A DNA stretch of 40,324 bases, taken from Colwellia_A sp047621305. GTDB lineage: Bacteria > Pseudomonadota > Gammaproteobacteria > Enterobacterales > Alteromonadaceae. Shown here in pieces: positions 16,451 to 25,091 of this stretch. Each line of letters begins with the position of its first letter. The stretch's first letter is position 1. A program made the position numbers and the translations under genes. The notes under the pieces are model-generated. The model was not told where the DNA came from. It worked only from the letters and a program-made list of their open reading frames with translations, and did not search any database. The DNA lies in the NCBI GenBank assembly GCA_047621305.1, contig JBLHNB010000049.1:1-40324 (forward strand), in the 5' to 3' direction.

Positions 16451-16477
16451 AAAGCGCCATTTATTGGTGCTTTTTTT
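16451..16477 (+). terminator. Rho-independent terminator after folE2
   Basis: AAAGCGCCA pairs with TGGTGCTTT (one G-T wobble) around a five-base loop, and seven T follow from 16471. It lies 53 bases past the folE2 stop. Confidence 0.85.
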
Positions 16478-17099
16478 GTGCCTACGATTACTCTTTACAT
16501 TATATCAATCCCATATGTTATTACTCACTGCTACTAGTTAAAATTCATTAATTCAATTGATATTAGGTATTATCTAGAACAAAAAAACTGTGCTCTCAAT
16601 CTCAATAAGCCTGTTATTGTTCAATCAGTAATTTTCCCTAAATTATTTTTCCTGTACACAACGACTACTTATTTAATCAAATGGGTATTATTATGAAAAA
16701 CGCAAAATTTGAATAATTAGTGAATAGTACTTTAGCACCCGCTTATATAAACAATCCTTATATTCATTATTCACCATTCGTAAAAACGACAAAAAATGTA
16801 ATAAAATTTCAATAAATAACTTAAAAATGAAATAAAACCAAATGAATGTATAAATAAACACATAAAAACATAGAAAAACTTACAAAAAATAAATATTTTC
16901 CTTTACTATCAACAGGATGGTTAAATGTAAAAATATTACGAGCAAAAGCTCTATTTTGATTGACCTTTACATGACAAGTGTTTAATGTAGAGGGTTCCAC
17001 TTGGATAGAAATAGAGTATTTATGCATATTTTACATGCTTTTATTCTTTTTGTATTTCACTGACTCCAAGTCGCTATTTTACTTAGGAGACAACACATC
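16478..17099. other. 622-base AT-rich region upstream of gltB
   Basis: No credible gene is visible; a 68-codon minus-strand frame at 16821-17027 is AT-driven and has no family look. The region should contain the gltBD promoter and its regulatory sites. A clear ribosome site, TAGGAGA, lies about 11 bases before the gltB start. Small stems (GAGC-AAAA-GCTC near 16940; GCAT/ATGC near 17022-17036) are too short to call. Confidence 0.5.
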
Positions 17100-20000
17100 A
17101 TGCTTTACGACCATAGCATTCAAAAAGACAACTGTGGATTTGGTTTAATCGCCCATCAACAAGGTGAAGCAAGCCATAAACTGGTAAAAACTGCTATTCA
17201 TGCACTTGACCGTATGCAACATCGTGGTGGTATAGCTGCCGATGGTAAAACCGGCGATGGTTGTGGTTTATTGATGCAAAAACCTGACAGTTTTTTTCGC
17301 TCTATTGCTGAAGAAAATAGCTGGAAATTAGGTAAAAAATACGCGGTTGGAATGATCTTTCTTAATACTAACCCCACGATTGCCACTACCAGTAAAAAAA
17401 TACTTGAAGAAGAACTTGCTCGTGAGACTCTTACGCTTATAGGTTGGCGCATAGTTCCTATTGACACTTCCATGTTAGGTGAAACGGCGACTAACAACAT
17501 GCCGAAAATAGAACAAGTTTTTGTTAATGCACCTCCAGGCTGGCGAAACAAAGACTTAGAGCGTCGTTTATATATGGCACGTCGACGCGCTGAAAAACGT
17601 ATTGAAGATGAAAGCTTCTACGTAGCGAGCTTATCGTGTTTGGTGACTATCTACAAAGGCCTAATGATGCCTGTAGACTTACCTAATTTTTATTTAGACC
17701 TTGCTGATATTCGTATGCAAACTGCTATTTGTGTTTTCCACCAGCGTTTTTCAACCAATACCTCTCCACAATGGCATTTAGCCCAACCATTCCGTTATTT
17801 AGCACATAATGGTGAAATTAATACAATCAAAGGTAATCGCCAGTGGAGTCGTGCTCGTACACATAGATTTCAATCGCCATTATTACCTGATTTACAAGAC
17901 GCTGCCCCCTTTGTTAATGAAAAAGGCTCCGATTCATCATCACTAGATAACATGCTAGAGCTATTTCTCGCCGGTGGTATGGACTTGTATCGCGGCATGC
18001 GTTTATTAATGCCTCCTGCATGGCAAAATAGTCCGTTAATGGATGACGATTTAAAAGCATTTTATGAATTTAACTCAATGCACATGGAACCATGGGACGG
18101 CCCTGCTGGTGTTGTAGTAACTAATGGTCGTCATGTCGCTTGTAATCTTGATAGAAACGGTTTACGCCCTGCCCGCTATGTGATCACTCGTGATGGTTTT
18201 ATAACCTTAGCTTCAGAAGTGGGTATTTGGGATTATGGTGAAGATGAAGTAGTTGAAAAAGGACGTGTCGGTCCTGGTGAAATGTTAGCTATTGATACGT
18301 ATACAGGGAAAATATTCACTTCTACTAAGATTGATGATGAACTAAAAGTACGCCACCCTTATCGTGAATGGTTGGATAAAAATATTCGCCGCTTAGTACC
18401 ATTTCATGAACTCGATGCTGAACTGATTGGTAAACGTATTTTTACCGACCAAGCGATAGCGCAATATCACAAAATGTTTAATTATAGCTATGAAGAAATT
18501 CATCAAGTAGTTAAAACGTTGGCTGAAAATGGCATGGAAGCAACAGGTTCTATGGGTGATGATACCCCAATGGCGGTTCTTTCAAGCCAGCCTCGTACAA
18601 TTTTTGACTATTTCCGTCAACAGTTTGCACAAGTAACAAATCCACCAATCGACCCGTTACGTGAACGTTATGTTATGTCATTAGGTACATGTATTGGGCG
18701 TGAACATAACGTCTTTAACGAAACCACAGGTCATGCAGACCGTATTTTATTTGCTACGCCTATACTAATGTATACTGGCTTAAAACAGCTACGTGAACTT
18801 GACGCTGAACATTACCGTAGCGATACCCTAACGCTAAATTACGATATTAACGAAGGCTTAGAAGCAGCAATTATACGTTTATGTAATGAAGCCGAAGCAT
18901 TAGTACGTGATAAAAATACGGTTATTTTGATACTATCGGACCGCCAAATACATCAAGGCATGTTACCTATTCCAGCAGCTATGGCTGTAGGGGCGGTACA
19001 GCAACGGTTAGTTGAAAAACAATTGCGCTGTGATTCAAATATAATTGTTGAAACAGCAGCGGTACGGGATTCACATCACTTTGCCGTATTATTAGGCTTA
19101 GGTGCAACGGCTGTTTACCCCTATCTTGCTTTTGAAACTATTGAACAATTAGTTGAACATGGACAAATAGAGCTTACTGCTCGCCAAGCCGTGATGAATT
19201 ATCGTGAAGGGATCAATAAAGGCCTCTTAAAAATATTATCAAAAATGGGGATTTCAACGATTGCGAGCTATCGCTGTGCTGGCTTATTTGAAATCATTGG
19301 TTTACACCAAAATATCATGAAATTATGTTTTCCTGATTTACCCAGTCGTATCCAGGGCGCTGACTTTGTTGATATCGAACAAGATGCGATAAACCTTGCT
19401 CGTAAAGCTTTTTTAAACCATCAAAAAATCAATCACGGTGGTTTATTAAAATACGTCCATGGTGGTGAATACCATGCGTATAATCCTGATGTGGTCACTT
19501 CTTTACAAAAAGCGGTACAGTCAGGTGATTATGCTGATTACCGTAAATTTGCCGATGAGGTAAATAATCGTCCTGTCGCTATGCTTCGTGATTTATTGGG
19601 TTTTAAAGAAGATAGTGACTCCATTGATATCAACAAAGTTGAAGCAGAAACCGAAATGTTCAAGCGTTTCGACAGTGCTGCTATGTCGATTGGCGCACTG
19701 AGCCCAGAAGCTCATGAAGCGTTAGCTATTGCCATGAATCGCTTAGGTGGTTATTCAAATTCAGGTGAAGGTGGCGAAGACGAACGCCGTTTTGGCACGG
19801 TAAAAAATTCTCGTATCAAACAAATTGCTTCTGGTCGTTTTGGTGTAACACCGCATTATTTAGTTAATGCAGATGTATTGCAAATTAAAGTCGCTCAAGG
19901 GGCAAAACCCGGTGAAGGTGGTCAATTACCTGGTGATAAAGTATCACCATTAATCGCTAAGCTACGCTTTTCAGTACCTGGCGTAACCTTAATTTCTCCG

Positions 20001-21557
20001 CCACCGCATCACGATATTTATTCAATTGAAGATCTAGCACAACTTATTTTCGATTTAAAACAAGTTAATCCTAAAGCGGTCATTTCAGTAAAACTCGTTT
20101 CAGGTCCAGGGGTAGGAACGATCGCTTCCGGTGTAGCTAAAGCTTATGCTGACTTTATTACGATTTCAGGTTACGACGGTGGTACCGCCGCCAGTCCATT
20201 AACTTCGGTTAAATATGCTGGCTGTCCGTGGGAGCTAGGTTTAGCTGAAGCGCATCAATCATTAGTCACTAATGGTTTACGTCATAAAGTACGCTTACAA
20301 GTAGATGGTGGTTTAAAAACAGGTGTCGACATAGTGAAAGCCGCAATATTGGGTGCTGAAAGCTTTGGTTTTGGCACCGCACCTATGGTGACACTTGGCT
20401 GTAAATTTCTACGTATTTGCCATTTAAATAATTGTGCGACTGGCGTTGCAACACAAGACGAAGTTTTACGTGAGCAGTTTTTTAAAGGCTTACCTGATCA
20501 AGTCATGAATTACTTCAAATTTATTGCTCGTGATGTGCGTGAAATTTTAGCTAAATTGGGTGTTGAAAGTTTAACAGCCATTATTGGTCGCACTGATCTA
20601 TTAGTTCTTCTGTCTGGCTTAACAGCTAAACAACAAAAGCTAGATTTATCACCTATTATTGCTCCCGTTGTGGCAGGTGAAAATACCGCACTTTATAAAA
20701 CAGAAGAGAATAATCCTTTTGATAAAGGCATATTAAATAAACAAATATTAGCGGCATGTAATGATGCTGTTTCTTATAGCAAAGGCGGTGAATTTCGTTT
20801 TTCAATAAAAAATACTGATCGCTCTGTCGGTGCATCTTTATCTGGTGAAATCGCTCGTCATCATGGCGACCAAGGTATGGCAGTCAAGCCAATCAAAATT
20901 TTCTTTAACGGCACTGCCGGACAAAGTTTTGGTGTATGGAACGCTGGCGGCTTAGAGATGGTATTAACCGGTGACGCTAACGATTATGTAGGTAAAGGCA
21001 TGGCTGGTGGAAAATTAACCGTAAAACCACCCAAAGGTGTTGAATACTTGAGCCATAAAACCATGATCATGGGTAATACCTGCTTATATGGTGCTACTGG
21101 TGGAAAACTCTATGGCTGTGGCCGTGCAGGTGAACGTTTTGCGGTACGTAATTCCGGTGCACATGCGGTTATTGAAGGTACAGGCGATCATGCCTGTGAA
21201 TATATGACCGGCGGTATTGTTGCCGTACTTGGGCAAGTGGGGGTCAATTTCGGCGCTGGCATGACAGGTGGCTTTGCTTATGTGTTAGACGAAGCAGGTG
21301 ATTTAGATGTTCGCATAAATAGTGAGACTATTGAGTTATTACCCATTAGTGATTTAACCATCCATCAAGAGCATTTACGCGGTATTATTAATCAGCACTT
21401 TGATGAAACAGGCAGTGCTCGTGCTCAAGAAATATTAGCGAATTTTGATGCCTACGCACCACTATTTAGATTAGTTAAACCGACGGCAACTGATGTTAAA
21501 ACCTTGTTAGGTCATCGTAGTCGTTCATCTGCTGAACTTCGCGTTCAAGCACAGTAA
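17100..21557 (+). CDS. gltB: Glutamate synthase (NADPH) large subunit
   Basis: Converts glutamine plus 2-oxoglutarate to two glutamates, the GOGAT arm of ammonia assimilation. 1485 residues, full length. The N-terminal 11-residue propeptide precedes Cys12 in KDNCGFGLIAH, which becomes the class-II amidotransferase nucleophile. Then come the central domain, the FMN-binding synthase domain (SNSGEGGED, ASGRFGVTP, KPGEGGQLPG, ISGYDGGT) and the 3Fe-4S cysteines in CKFLRICHLNNC (spacing 5 and 4). The C-terminal GXGXG beta-helix ends LGHRSRSSAELRVQAQ, almost identical to Escherichia GltB. gltD follows by 30 bases as an operon. No odd feature seen. Confidence 0.98.
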   Translation: MLYDHSIQKDNCGFGLIAHQQGEASHKLVKTAIHALDRMQHRGGIAADGKTGDGCGLLMQKPDSFFRSIAEENSWKLGKKYAVGMIFLNTNPTIATTSKKILEEELARETLTLIGWRIVPIDTSMLGETATNNMPKIEQVFVNAPPGWRNKDLERRLYMARRRAEKRIEDESFYVASLSCLVTIYKGLMMPVDLPNFYLDLADIRMQTAICVFHQRFSTNTSPQWHLAQPFRYLAHNGEINTIKGNRQWSRARTHRFQSPLLPDLQDAAPFVNEKGSDSSSLDNMLELFLAGGMDLYRGMRLLMPPAWQNSPLMDDDLKAFYEFNSMHMEPWDGPAGVVVTNGRHVACNLDRNGLRPARYVITRDGFITLASEVGIWDYGEDEVVEKGRVGPGEMLAIDTYTGKIFTSTKIDDELKVRHPYREWLDKNIRRLVPFHELDAELIGKRIFTDQAIAQYHKMFNYSYEEIHQVVKTLAENGMEATGSMGDDTPMAVLSSQPRTIFDYFRQQFAQVTNPPIDPLRERYVMSLGTCIGREHNVFNETTGHADRILFATPILMYTGLKQLRELDAEHYRSDTLTLNYDINEGLEAAIIRLCNEAEALVRDKNTVILILSDRQIHQGMLPIPAAMAVGAVQQRLVEKQLRCDSNIIVETAAVRDSHHFAVLLGLGATAVYPYLAFETIEQLVEHGQIELTARQAVMNYREGINKGLLKILSKMGISTIASYRCAGLFEIIGLHQNIMKLCFPDLPSRIQGADFVDIEQDAINLARKAFLNHQKINHGGLLKYVHGGEYHAYNPDVVTSLQKAVQSGDYADYRKFADEVNNRPVAMLRDLLGFKEDSDSIDINKVEAETEMFKRFDSAAMSIGALSPEAHEALAIAMNRLGGYSNSGEGGEDERRFGTVKNSRIKQIASGRFGVTPHYLVNADVLQIKVAQGAKPGEGGQLPGDKVSPLIAKLRFSVPGVTLISPPPHHDIYSIEDLAQLIFDLKQVNPKAVISVKLVSGPGVGTIASGVAKAYADFITISGYDGGTAASPLTSVKYAGCPWELGLAEAHQSLVTNGLRHKVRLQVDGGLKTGVDIVKAAILGAESFGFGTAPMVTLGCKFLRICHLNNCATGVATQDEVLREQFFKGLPDQVMNYFKFIARDVREILAKLGVESLTAIIGRTDLLVLLSGLTAKQQKLDLSPIIAPVVAGENTALYKTEENNPFDKGILNKQILAACNDAVSYSKGGEFRFSIKNTDRSVGASLSGEIARHHGDQGMAVKPIKIFFNGTAGQSFGVWNAGGLEMVLTGDANDYVGKGMAGGKLTVKPPKGVEYLSHKTMIMGNTCLYGATGGKLYGCGRAGERFAVRNSGAHAVIEGTGDHACEYMTGGIVAVLGQVGVNFGAGMTGGFAYVLDEAGDLDVRINSETIELLPISDLTIHQEHLRGIINQHFDETGSARAQEILANFDAYAPLFRLVKPTATDVKTLLGHRSRSSAELRVQAQ

Positions 21558-21587
21558 TCAACAGAATGCGAATGAGGAAGAAACTGT

Positions 21588-23009
21588 ATGAGTAAAAATG
21601 TTTATCAATTTATCGATGTAAAACGTATCGATCCGCCAAAAAAGGCCATTGAGCAACGTAAAATTAATTTTGTGGAAATTTACCAACCATTGGGTACAGA
21701 TCAGAGTGCTGGTCAGGCCGATCGTTGTTTGGATTGCGGAAATCCCTATTGTGAATGGAAATGCCCTGTCCATAATTATATCCCACAGTGGTTGGAATTA
21801 GTCACTGAAGGTAAGATTTTTGAAGCAGCAGATTTATGCCATCAAACGAATAGCTTGCCAGAAATGTGTGGTCGAGTTTGCCCACAAGACAGATTGTGTG
21901 AATCTGCCTGTACGCTAAACGAAGATTTTGGCGCGGTCACTATCGGTAATATTGAAAAGTATATTACCGATACTGCCTTTGCCCAAGGTTGGAAACCTGA
22001 TCTATCCGACGTAGTGAAAGTGAACAAACGTGTTGCTATCATAGGTGCTGGTCCTGCCGGTTTATCTTGTGCCGATGTTTTAACTCGTAATGGCGTTGAC
22101 GCCGTAGTTTATGACAGACACGCTCAGATTGGTGGCTTATTAACGTTTGGGATCCCCTCTTTTAAGTTAGAAAAAGAAGTCATTCAAACGCGCCGTGAAA
22201 TTTTTGAAGGTATGGGCATTGAATTTCGTTTAAATACTAACGTGGGTGTTGATGTTAGTTTTGAGTCATTAAGTGCAGAATACGATGCTGTCTTTTTAGC
22301 ACTTGGTACCTATACCGACATGATCGGTGGTTTTGACCATGAAGGTGCTACAGGGGTTTATAGTGCTCTTGATTTCTTAATTGGTAATACCCAAAATTTA
22401 ATGAAAATCACTGAAAATGCTAAACCATTCGTAAGCTTTGATAATAAAAAAGTGATTGTTTTAGGTGGTGGTGATACCGCAATGGATTGTGTACGTACTT
22501 CTATTCGCCAAGGTGCAACTGAAGTCACTTGTGCATATCGTCGTGATGAAGCCAATATGCCGGGTTCACCACGTGAAGTACAAAACGCTAAAGAAGAAGG
22601 GGTTAACTTTCAATTTAACATCCAACCACTTGATATTGCCGTTGATGATAAAGGTAATGCCTGCGGTGTTAAATTTGTAAAAACTAAATTAGGTGCCGCA
22701 GATATTAAAGGTAGAAGAAGCCCAGAACCAATAGCTGACAGCGAATTTATTATGGCGGCAGACGCCGTGGTTATCGCTTTTGGTTTCTTACCCAGTCCGC
22801 CACAATGGATGAAAGACGCTGGTGTAGAACTAGACTCACGCGGTCGAGTGATCGCTGTAGAGAACAGTGATTTTGCCTTACAAACAAGTAAGAAAAATAT
22901 CTTTGCCGGTGGTGATATGGTACTAGGTTCAGACCTTGTAGTAACTGCTGTTGATCAAGGTCGCAAGGCAGCTATAGGTATTTTAGATTATGTATTGTCT
23001 GAAAATTAA
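21588..23009 (+). CDS. gltD: Glutamate synthase (NADPH) small subunit
   Basis: The beta subunit takes electrons from NADPH through FAD and passes them by 4Fe-4S clusters to GltB. 473 residues. The N-terminal cysteine clusters are CLDCGNPYCEWKCP and CGRVCPQDRLCESAC. The FAD-binding loop is AIIGAGPAGLSCADVL, and the NADPH-binding loop is IVLGGGDTAMDCVR. The end, FAGGDMVLGSDLVVTAVDQGRKAA, is the family's second FAD motif. GAGGAAG precedes the ATG. It forms an operon with gltB and is convergent with the M28 peptidase, with a hairpin in between. Confidence 0.98.
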   Translation: MSKNVYQFIDVKRIDPPKKAIEQRKINFVEIYQPLGTDQSAGQADRCLDCGNPYCEWKCPVHNYIPQWLELVTEGKIFEAADLCHQTNSLPEMCGRVCPQDRLCESACTLNEDFGAVTIGNIEKYITDTAFAQGWKPDLSDVVKVNKRVAIIGAGPAGLSCADVLTRNGVDAVVYDRHAQIGGLLTFGIPSFKLEKEVIQTRREIFEGMGIEFRLNTNVGVDVSFESLSAEYDAVFLALGTYTDMIGGFDHEGATGVYSALDFLIGNTQNLMKITENAKPFVSFDNKKVIVLGGGDTAMDCVRTSIRQGATEVTCAYRRDEANMPGSPREVQNAKEEGVNFQFNIQPLDIAVDDKGNACGVKFVKTKLGAADIKGRRSPEPIADSEFIMAADAVVIAFGFLPSPPQWMKDAGVELDSRGRVIAVENSDFALQTSKKNIFAGGDMVLGSDLVVTAVDQGRKAAIGILDYVLSEN

Positions 23010-23023
23010 TCAACGAGGTTAAG

Positions 23024-23058
23024 ATCAATCTACTTGATTATAACGCAAGTAGATTGAT
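23024..23058. terminator. 13-bp perfect stem-loop between gltD and the M28 peptidase gene
   Basis: ATCAATCTACTTG (23024-23036) pairs exactly with CAAGTAGATTGAT (23046-23058) around a nine-base loop. It lies 14 bases past the gltD stop and 29 bases past the end of the convergent peptidase gene. No T-tract, so terminator or 3'-end stabiliser; position favours a shared role. Confidence 0.6.
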
Positions 23059-23087
23059 GTGCGAGTATCCTACTCAGCCGAGATTAA

Positions 23088-24953
23088 TCATGGCTGTGCT
23101 TCTACTGTAAGTGTTACTCCAGAAGCACTCGAATATCCATAAAGATCAATATACCAAGTTCCCGCTGCGGGCAAATTCATGGTGCAAGTCTCGTTGTTAT
23201 CTGGAGTATCCGATTTACAATCAAACAAGGTTGACGTCGATTTTGAGCCATGACGTAAATAAAGATCGGAATCACCACTTCCTCCCGATACTGTTACTGT
23301 CATATTGGTATAACCTGCGACTAAATCTTGTGTATAGTGATGCCATTGTCCTCGAGAAAAGCTAATGTTTTTTGTCACATCATGAATAGGATCTGGTGTA
23401 TTGTTACCGCCATCACGATAAGTGCCGGTAAGACTAAGACCACTTATAGCGCTCCATGCTTCCACCATGACATAATACTTACCCTCTTGTATGTTACTGA
23501 TCTGGCAGTTTTCATTACTACTACTAGACGTACTCTTGCAATCCGAATTATTCAAACTCGGTTTAGAGCCAAATTTTATATAAAGATCTGCATCACCATT
23601 GCTACCCGATGTGACAAAATTTAATGACGTTGCTCCTGCTGGAACGTCTAACGTATAAAACAGTTGTTGCTTTGCGCTGCCACTTAACGATGCTTTTGTA
23701 ACACCATTAGTTAATTTTTCGAATTCATCATCAGGAATATCACCGCTACTACCTTTAGCAAGCTCTGCGACAAAAGCTAACGAGAGTTTGGCAAATTTTG
23801 TAACATGATTAACATCAAAATATGTATCATTACTGGTATGGATCCTGCTGTTAATATCACTTACTCTTGACTCAAATGGCATTGAAGCTGGGTAACCTTG
23901 ATTATGCCAAGACGCGTGGTCTGAACAAGCATAGCCACATTGATCAAAACCATAACTTATCCCTGGAAGGTAAGTATCAATAAGCTGTGACATAAATTGA
24001 TTTTGCCCACTGTTTGTATAATCCGTCATAAAGACAATATCTTCACTGCTAGTGCCTTTATTGCCCGTCATATCGAACTGCGCGACTCCAATGACATTAG
24101 TACCATTAGATTTAAAACTTTGTGCTATCGCCTGAGATCCTCTTAAACCGACTTCTTCGGCGGCATAACCAATAAGCTTAATGGTTCTTTTTGGCTTAAA
24201 ACCACTAGCAACAATTGCATTTAGCGTTTCAGTTACCACCGCAATACCAGAAGCATTATCATCAACCCCCGGCGCTCTACCTGCGGACTTGTTGGATAAA
24301 TTAATTGAATCCAAATGTCCGCCTATGACAATAACTTCATCTGGGCTTTCTGTACCTATTATTGTTGCAATAACTGATGGTTGTTGCCAGCTATGCTGAT
24401 AAAGTTCAACACTTATATCGCTGCGAGCCGAACCAATGCTTTGCCAATGGCTTCTAAGCCAACTCGCTGCATCGACTCCTGATTGTTGGCTATAATAACG
24501 ATTATGATAATTTGACAAACTACCGATTGTCGACGATAAGTTACTCGTATTTAACTTAGTCAATAGCTCATCGACCCCGCTCGCATTATCCAAAGTGTAA
24601 CTCACCGCAATAGTAGAAAAACCTTGGGCCGGTGTCATAGTAAACGCTTGCGCCTGAGCAAAACTTTCATGGAAGAAAAAACCACCGCAACGATTAAGGT
24701 TTTCATGCATAAATTCACTCAAGGCATCTAACTGAGACTCGCCAATTTGAACCACAGAACTATCGTTACGATTAAAACGAGACTGGTATACTGGGTTTAA
24801 GTTAATCCCGTTTGGTTTTTCTTTATTGAGTAAGGCAACTGCATCGGTACCTAGAGAGATCCATACTTGCTTTTCTGGTGATGATTGCCCATAAACAGTA
24901 TCTGATAAAATGACACTGCTAAGTACAACTATCATGGTAAATAAACGATTCAT
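23088..24953 (-). CDS. Secreted M28-family aminopeptidase with two PPC domains
   Basis: Zinc aminopeptidase resembling the Vibrio/Aeromonas leucine aminopeptidases. I start at ATG 24953 (621 residues), which opens the signal peptide MNRLFTMIVVLSSVILSDTVYG; a TTG at 24974 also leaves the frame open. A propeptide-like region (about 25-140) precedes the M28 domain. Its di-zinc ligands are visible: H213 in IGGHLDS, D231 in GVDDNASG, the glutamates in AAEEVGLRGS, D in FDMTG, and a late histidine in SRIHTSND. Two bacterial pre-peptidase C-terminal (PPC) domains follow (about 418-510 and 525-621); these are usually trimmed after secretion. Likely a type II secretion substrate for scavenging peptides. 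The neighbour M4 protease has a near-matching tail. Confidence 0.93.
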   Translation of the reverse strand: MNRLFTMIVVLSSVILSDTVYGQSSPEKQVWISLGTDAVALLNKEKPNGINLNPVYQSRFNRNDSSVVQIGESQLDALSEFMHENLNRCGGFFFHESFAQAQAFTMTPAQGFSTIAVSYTLDNASGVDELLTKLNTSNLSSTIGSLSNYHNRYYSQQSGVDAASWLRSHWQSIGSARSDISVELYQHSWQQPSVIATIIGTESPDEVIVIGGHLDSINLSNKSAGRAPGVDDNASGIAVVTETLNAIVASGFKPKRTIKLIGYAAEEVGLRGSQAIAQSFKSNGTNVIGVAQFDMTGNKGTSSEDIVFMTDYTNSGQNQFMSQLIDTYLPGISYGFDQCGYACSDHASWHNQGYPASMPFESRVSDINSRIHTSNDTYFDVNHVTKFAKLSLAFVAELAKGSSGDIPDDEFEKLTNGVTKASLSGSAKQQLFYTLDVPAGATSLNFVTSGSNGDADLYIKFGSKPSLNNSDCKSTSSSSNENCQISNIQEGKYYVMVEAWSAISGLSLTGTYRDGGNNTPDPIHDVTKNISFSRGQWHHYTQDLVAGYTNMTVTVSGGSGDSDLYLRHGSKSTSTLFDCKSDTPDNNETCTMNLPAAGTWYIDLYGYSSASGVTLTVEAQP

Positions 24954-25054
24954 AATTATGTCCACTGTAGACAAATAAAAATAACGGCAAAACCTAGACC
25001 TAAACGTTAAGTGACAGTTAAATATTCTTACTTGGATTTAAAAAATTAAAAAAT

Positions 25055-25076
25055 AAAGAGGGCTATAACCCTCTTT
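25055..25076 (-). terminator. Rho-independent terminator after the M4 protease gene
   Basis: On the minus strand AAAGAGGG pairs with CCCTCTTT around a six-base loop, and an almost pure T run follows (25041-25054 on the plus strand is A-rich). It lies 16 bases past the M4 stop, so the downstream M28 gene probably has its own promoter. Confidence 0.9.
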
Positions 25077-25091
25077 TACGTTTCAGGGTGT

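Noticed and set aside
16821..17027. 68-codon minus-strand open frame upstream of gltB
   Set aside because: AT-driven composition, no ribosome site, no recognisable family and no supporting neighbour.
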